Of a stretch of DNA of 9,820 nucleotides, positions 7,158-9,820 are shown piece by piece. The stretch comes from an uncultured Clostridia bacterium (lineage in GTDB: Bacteria > Bacillota > Clostridia > UMGS1810): positions 1-9,820 of the forward strand of contig CALGRC010000061.1 in assembly GCA_937959315.1 (NCBI GenBank). The letters run 5' to 3'. How positions within the stretch are numbered: position 1 is the first letter of the stretch; each line of letters opens with the position of its first letter. Below the pieces are notes generated by a model that ran no database searches, was not told where the DNA came from, and saw only the letters and a program-made list of their open reading frames with translations. The translations under genes were made by a program, and so were the position numbers.

Positions 7158-7328
7158 TTAAAGATTCCAGTATAGGTATACTATGAGTGCTGCATTGATA
7201 AGAATAACTGTTACAATACCTAGTATGGCTAAAATGCGTACACGGATGCTGTGCCGTAGTGTTTTGCCACAAATGGGGCAGATTCGTGTTTCTTCCTCGA
7301 TTGGATGACCACATTTTGGACAGACCAT
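7158..7328 (-). CDS. Zinc-ribbon single-pass membrane miniprotein
   Basis: This 56-residue protein starts MVCPKCGHPIEEETRICPIC. It has two CxxC pairs (Cys3/Cys6 and Cys17/Cys20), forming a classic zinc ribbon, then a basic stretch (KTLRHSIRVR). One strongly hydrophobic segment follows, about residues 32-52 (ILAILGIVTVILINAALIVYLY), and then WNL. The Arg-rich linker suggests the ribbon stays in the cytoplasm. GGAGG lies 6 nt before the ATG, and a near-consensus promoter lies upstream, so the gene is well supported despite its size. It is divergent from the 69-aa/MetY pair. The function is unknown; similar ribbon-plus-helix proteins are common but uncharacterised in Firmicutes. Confidence 0.82.
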   Translation of the reverse strand: MVCPKCGHPIEEETRICPICGKTLRHSIRVRILAILGIVTVILINAALIVYLYWNL

Positions 7329-7359
7329 TTCTTACCTCCGGGATTTGCGTGATATGAAC

Positions 7360-7388
7360 ATTGTACACGATATGGATAGCGCGGTCAA
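7360..7388 (-). promoter_or_regulatory. Promoter of the zinc-ribbon miniprotein
   Basis: Leftward, TTGACC (7383-7388) and TACAAT (7360-7365) are each one base from consensus and exactly 17 nt apart. The box ends about 30 nt before the miniprotein ATG, with GGAGG in between. Confidence 0.8.
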
Positions 7389-7427
7389 TGGGGTTGCTGT
7401 AATTTTTGCTTTCTACTGCGGATTGCA

Positions 7428-7456
7428 TTGACGGCTGACGGCTTTTATGATAGGAT
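7428..7456 (+). promoter_or_regulatory. Promoter of the 69-aa protein / MetY pair
   Basis: TTGACG (7428-7433), a 17-nt spacer and TAGGAT (7451-7456) form a reasonable sigma-A promoter about 35 nt before the first gene. It diverges from the miniprotein promoter, with about 40 bp between the two -35 boxes. Confidence 0.6.
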
Positions 7457-7489
7457 AAAATAAAATGCAGGCGAATGTGGGGTGGAAGG

Positions 7490-7699
7490 ATGGCAGATAA
7501 CATAGAATTAATAGAACGGGCTATCCGTTGTATCCGCGAGCAGTATCCCGGGATCAGGGAACAGGATTTGCGGGATATATTTAGCAAAGCAGATATTGCA
7601 GATGTAGAACGTTTGCGCGGTGCAATGAGCCGGCTGACATTAGAGAAATTAGCCCATTTGGTAGATGAAAGCGAAGGGGGAAAAGCTGATGAGGATTGA
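7490..7699 (+). CDS. Small helical protein of unknown function, coupled to the MetY-like gene
   Basis: I do not recognise this 69-residue protein (MADNIELIERAIRCIREQYP...). It looks entirely alpha-helical and charged, with no membrane segment or signal peptide and one Cys. The ATG at 7490 follows a purine-rich GGGGTGGAAGG; an in-frame ATG at 7475 (74 residues) has weaker ribosome-site support. It shares 11 bp with the following gene, and the stretch AAGGGGG inside its 3' end is that gene's ribosome site, so translation of the two is probably linked. The pairing suggests a role linked to sulfur amino acid metabolism, but that rests on position alone. Confidence 0.75.
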   Translation: MADNIELIERAIRCIREQYPGIREQDLRDIFSKADIADVERLRGAMSRLTLEKLAHLVDESEGGKADED

Positions 7700-8954
7700 A
7701 ACAAAATTGCTGCATGAAGGATACCGTCCCGGTAATGGGGAACCGAGAACTTTGCCGATATACCAGTCTACGACTTACAAATATGATTCGGTAGAGCATG
7801 TTGGGAAGCTGTTTGATTTAACGGCAGAAGGGCATATGTATTCGCGTATTTCCAATCCGACAGTAGATATGCTGGAAAAAAAGCTAGCTGCTTTAGAAGG
7901 GGGCGTTGGTGCGCTCTGTACAACGTCCGGGCAAGCGGCGTCGTTGTTTGTAGTACTTAATATTTTAAAAAGCGGAGACCATTTGGTTAGTGCTGCCACC
8001 ATTTATGGCGGTACGATCAATCTATATAACGTAACGTTAAAACGGTTTGGCATAGATGTGACATTTGTCAATCCGGATGCGGATGAAATGGAAATCCAAG
8101 CGGCGTTCCGGCCGAATACGAAGGCAATGTTTGGGGAAACAATTGCCAATCCGGCACTTACGGTATTAGATATTGAAAAATTTGCACGGATTGCGCACAA
8201 AAACGGTGTTCCGTTGATTGTGGACAACACTTTTGCAACGCCAGTTTTATGCCGGCCGATTGAACATGGTGCTGATATTGTAACGCATTCCACTAGTAAA
8301 TTTATAGAGGGACATGCCGTGCAATTGGGCGGTGTTGTAGTTGACAGCGGGAATTTTGATTGGACCGGTGGGAAATTTCCGGAAATGACAGAACCGGATG
8401 AGTCGTATCATGGAGTGGTCTATACCCGTGATTTTGGAAGGGCTGCTTATATTACGAAAATGCGGGTACAGCTTATGCGGGATATTGGGGCATATCCTTC
8501 TGCACAGGAAGCTTGGCTGACCGATTTGGGATTGCAAACTTTGGCGGTGCGTATGGAACGCCATTGTTCCAATGCGCTTGCAGTAGCAGAATATTTAGCG
8601 GCGTCTGAAAAAGTGGAATTTGTCAATTATCCTATGTTAAAAACAGACCGTTATTATCCGCTGGCCCAACGGTATTGCCCGAATGGAGCAGGCGGCGTTC
8701 TTTCTTTTTCGCTGCGAGGCGGAAGGGAGTGTGCGGTTAGATTTATGAACGGGCTACGGTTAGCAACGATAGAAGTGCATGTGGCAGAGGTACATACAGG
8801 TGTGCTGCACCCGGCAAGTTCTACACACCGGCAATTGACTGATCAACAATTGGTGGAAGCGGGAATTACGCCAGGTTTGATCCGGTTGTCGTGCGGGATT
8901 GAACATATAGATGATATTTTAGCGGATATCCGGCAGGCGCTTTCAGCGTTGTAA
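7689..8954 (+). CDS. metY: O-acetylhomoserine sulfhydrylase-like PLP enzyme (Cys/Met metabolism family)
   Basis: This 421-residue PLP enzyme of the gamma-family would make homocysteine or methionine from O-acetylhomoserine and a thiol or sulfide. Visible sites are TLPIYQSTTYKYD, YSRISNPT (residues 51-58, phosphate-binding Tyr and Arg), TTSGQAA (78-84), SAATIYGGT with Tyr106, IVDNTFATP with Asp179, and the PLP lysine Lys204 in HSTSKFIEGHA. The insertion GNFDWTGGKFPEM, the RDIGAYPSAQEAWL block and the length favour the sulfhydrylase branch over the roughly 380-400-residue cystathionine synthase and lyase branch. The ATG at 7689 follows GGGGG by 8 nt; an upstream in-frame start at 7665 is less likely. 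Methionine gamma-lyase activity is an alternative that sequence alone cannot exclude. Confidence 0.88.
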   Translation: MRIETKLLHEGYRPGNGEPRTLPIYQSTTYKYDSVEHVGKLFDLTAEGHMYSRISNPTVDMLEKKLAALEGGVGALCTTSGQAASLFVVLNILKSGDHLVSAATIYGGTINLYNVTLKRFGIDVTFVNPDADEMEIQAAFRPNTKAMFGETIANPALTVLDIEKFARIAHKNGVPLIVDNTFATPVLCRPIEHGADIVTHSTSKFIEGHAVQLGGVVVDSGNFDWTGGKFPEMTEPDESYHGVVYTRDFGRAAYITKMRVQLMRDIGAYPSAQEAWLTDLGLQTLAVRMERHCSNALAVAEYLAASEKVEFVNYPMLKTDRYYPLAQRYCPNGAGGVLSFSLRGGRECAVRFMNGLRLATIEVHVAEVHTGVLHPASSTHRQLTDQQLVEAGITPGLIRLSCGIEHIDDILADIRQALSAL

Positions 8955-8991
8955 AAAATCCGCCCCAGTTATGAAAGGGGCGGATTTTTTT
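8953..8991. terminator. Bidirectional intrinsic terminator after the MetY-like gene
   Basis: ATCCGCCCC (8958-8966) pairs with GGGGCGGAT (8977-8985) across a 10-nt loop, with a run of A before and a run of T after. The hairpin is GC-rich and has U-tracts on both strands, so it should end the rightward MetY transcript and also the leftward 77-aa gene, whose stop codon is at its edge. Confidence 0.93.
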
Positions 8992-9224
8992 CATTGTTTA
9001 ATACTGCTGACAGTACGGTGCAATTCGCCGATGTAGTCATTTAAAATTCCCATATGGGTTTGATAACGTTCGTATTCGTATAGAATGCGGACTTTGTTTT
9101 CTGCTACATCATCATACTGAAAGTATCCTTGTAAAATATCGCTTGACATAGCTTGTGCTTTTTTTGTTGTGTCTTGTACGTGCTGAATTGTTTCGCTGGG
9201 AATTTGCAACATTGGGGAATCCAT
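8991..9224 (-). CDS. Small helical protein of unknown function, 77 aa
   Basis: I do not recognise this protein (MDSPMLQIPSETIQHVQ...). It is polar and predicted mostly helical, possibly with a coiled-coil tendency, and has no cysteine, membrane segment or signal peptide. A GGAGG sits 9 nt before the ATG, and the gene ends at a shared terminator, which together make it credible as a real gene. The dyad at 9267-9289 lies about 45-65 bp upstream and may control it. It could be in the same transcript as the ribbon-helix-helix gene further upstream, but a 134-bp gap separates them. Confidence 0.72.
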   Translation of the reverse strand: MDSPMLQIPSETIQHVQDTTKKAQAMSSDILQGYFQYDDVAENKVRILYEYERYQTHMGILNDYIGELHRTVSSIKQ

Positions 9225-9266
9225 ATTTTTACACCTCCATAAAATAACTTGCTTTTGCAGCAGGTG

Positions 9267-9289
9267 TCTGGTATACTAAGGATACCAGA
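9267..9289. promoter_or_regulatory. Dyad with 8-bp arms, possible operator for the 77-aa gene
   Basis: TCTGGTAT (9267-9274) and ATACCAGA (9282-9289) are exact reverse complements separated by 7 nt. ATACCA recurs at once (9290-9295 region), giving tandem TGGTATC units on the leftward strand. Its place upstream of the 77-aa gene suggests an operator, but no cognate regulator is proven. Confidence 0.5.
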
Positions 9290-9301
9290 TACCAATCTGT
9301 A

Positions 9302-9350
9302 CGGAGCAGTGTTTCCGCTTGGTCGCCAAACTTAGACGGAGCCTGCTCTG
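9302..9350. other. Structured intergenic segment able to form a long interrupted hairpin
   Basis: On the + strand CGGAGCAG (9302-9309) can pair with CTGCTCTG (9343-9350, one G-U). TTCCG (9313-9317) can pair with CGGAG (9337-9341), and TTGG/CCAA can pair around TCG (9319-9329). The segment follows the ribbon-helix-helix stop and has no good U-tract on the leftward strand; rightward it is followed by GTTTTG. It may be a poor terminator or a small RNA structure. Confidence 0.4.
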
Positions 9351-9358
9351 GTTTTGTA

Positions 9359-9535
9359 TTACCCATTGTTACCCGGAAGTAACCGGATGGCACGGCGGAT
9401 GGCCTCGGATTCGGTAACCTGATGCGTTTGGCAGTATTCTATCAAAATGGCATCGGTTTCCTCGTCTAGTTTTGCTTGGACGCGCCTGTTTTTAGGGCTG
9501 AGAGTTGGCCTTCCGACTTTTTTTGGTACTTCCAT
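9359..9535 (-). CDS. Ribbon-helix-helix (CopG-like) small DNA-binding protein
   Basis: This 58-residue protein starts MEVPKKVGRPTLSPKNRRVQ. A GRPTLSPKNRR lead precedes a short beta strand (VQAKLDEETDAIL), a first helix (LIEYCQTHQ) and a second helix introduced by TESEAIRRAIRLL. This is the layout of CopG/Arc-type repressors and matches a widespread Firmicute family with a GRPT-x-NPK opening and an EAIRRGI-like ending. GAGG lies 7 nt before the ATG. It probably acts as a dimer on nearby repeats, including the dyad at its own transcription start. No partner toxin gene is visible next to it, so a toxin-antitoxin role is not supported. Confidence 0.85.
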   Translation of the reverse strand: MEVPKKVGRPTLSPKNRRVQAKLDEETDAILIEYCQTHQVTESEAIRRAIRLLPGNNG

Positions 9536-9564
9536 TTTACCACCTCGCTTTCTGTACCATATAC

Positions 9565-9593
9565 AGTTTATAATTTGATACTACAAAAGTCAA
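9565..9593 (-). promoter_or_regulatory. Promoter of the ribbon-helix-helix gene with a dyad near the start site
   Basis: Leftward, TTGACT (9588-9593) and TAAACT (9565-9570) are spaced by 17 nt. Just downstream the dyad CTGTA/TACAG (9552-9556 and 9562-9566) would cover the transcription start and is a natural candidate for autoregulation. The -35 lies in ATATTGACT, which is repeated at 9612-9620. Confidence 0.6.
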
Positions 9594-9670
9594 TATCGTG
9601 AATTAAAATATAGTCAATATGAATAAATTTATTATAATATTTTATTCATAATAAACAAATAATGCTAATT

Positions 9671-9711
9671 ATCAATAAAATAATTAAGTACTACAAAATT
9701 ATTTTATTGAT
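9671..9711. repeat. Perfect 15-bp inverted repeat in the AT-rich region
   Basis: ATCAATAAAATAATT (9671-9685) and its exact reverse complement AATTATTTTATTGAT (9697-9711) flank an 11-nt spacer that contains TACTACAA. The region 9540-9740 is strongly AT-rich and otherwise without genes. Other repeats in it are the 12-bp palindrome AATAAATTTATT (9622-9633), the arms TTTATTAT/ATAATAAA (9628-9635 and 9648-9655), the direct repeat TACTACAAAA (9579-9588 and 9689-9698) and AGTCAATAT (9588-9596 and 9612-9620). Confidence 0.75.
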
Positions 9712-9794
9712 TTCATTTAAAAATATATACTTTGGAGAGCGTACTTTTGAATATTACGGGTATACTTTATTTATTCATGAAAGGATGACGGTTA

Positions 9795-9820
9795 ATGCGG
9801 ACAAAAAAAATTGCAGAATC
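9795..9820 (+). CDS. Start of a rightward gene, truncated by the window end
   Basis: ATG at 9795 opens a frame reading MRTKKIAE up to the edge. AAAGGA lies 9 nt upstream, and TATACT at 9761-9766 could be its -10 box, with no clear -35. Too little is visible to name a product. Confidence 0.55.

Noticed and set aside
7135..7704. 189-aa open frame on the - strand
   Set aside because: It overlaps the zinc-ribbon gene in another frame, the divergent promoters and the 69-aa gene; its composition is Ser/Ile-rich with no motif.
9104..9295. 63-aa open frame on the - strand overlapping the 77-aa gene
   Set aside because: Its start lies in the dyad without a ribosome site, while the 77-aa gene has GGAGG at good spacing.
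9540..9740. CRISPR array or replication origin in the AT-rich repeat region
   Set aside because: There are no regularly spaced direct repeats of CRISPR length, and no DnaA-box cluster or replication gene is visible.

Overview
The window looks like a chromosomal segment of a low-to-mid GC Firmicute, probably a gut-type clostridium. The reasons are the split two-subunit transketolase, very strong AGGAGG-type ribosome binding sites, hairpin-plus-U terminators, consensus TTGACA/TATAAT-like promoters, and the small XRE, ribbon-helix-helix and zinc-ribbon genes. This is inference from style, not a species identification.

Positions 1-1513 (+) hold the two halves of a transketolase, overlapping by 8 bp; the N-terminal half is cut by the window edge. 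A bidirectional terminator at 1513-1550 separates them from a leftward operon at 1557-6507. In transcription order that operon encodes a LacI-family repressor, a Gfo/Idh/MocA oxidoreductase, a TIM-barrel sugar isomerase/epimerase-like protein, a second Gfo/Idh/MocA oxidoreductase broken by a -1 bp frameshift, and a second TIM-barrel protein. A near-consensus promoter (6508-6536) has its -10 box at the edge of a 30-bp perfect palindrome (6481-6510) with a central CpG, so the repressor very probably controls its own operon. There are no transporter or kinase genes. Two oxidoreductases plus two TIM-barrel proteins suit an oxidise / eliminate or isomerise / hydrate / reduce scheme on a sugar or glycoside. 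The repressor has no conventional start codon at the expected place: a 9-nt Shine-Dalgarno match is followed by ATC ATA where ATG is expected. With the frameshift this makes two apparent lesions in one operon.

Positions 6726-8954 hold an XRE-type regulator (+), a previously untracked 56-aa zinc-ribbon membrane miniprotein (-), and a rightward pair from a promoter divergent to the miniprotein: a 69-aa protein of unknown function overlapping, by 11 bp, a PLP-dependent O-acetylhomoserine sulfhydrylase-like enzyme (MetY type). This pair ends in a second bidirectional terminator (8953-8991).

Positions 8991-9820 hold a 77-aa unknown helical protein (-), a structured intergenic stretch, a 58-aa ribbon-helix-helix protein (-), and a very AT-rich 9540-9740 region containing a perfect 15-bp inverted repeat and direct repeats. 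The first codons of a rightward gene begin at 9795 and run off the window.
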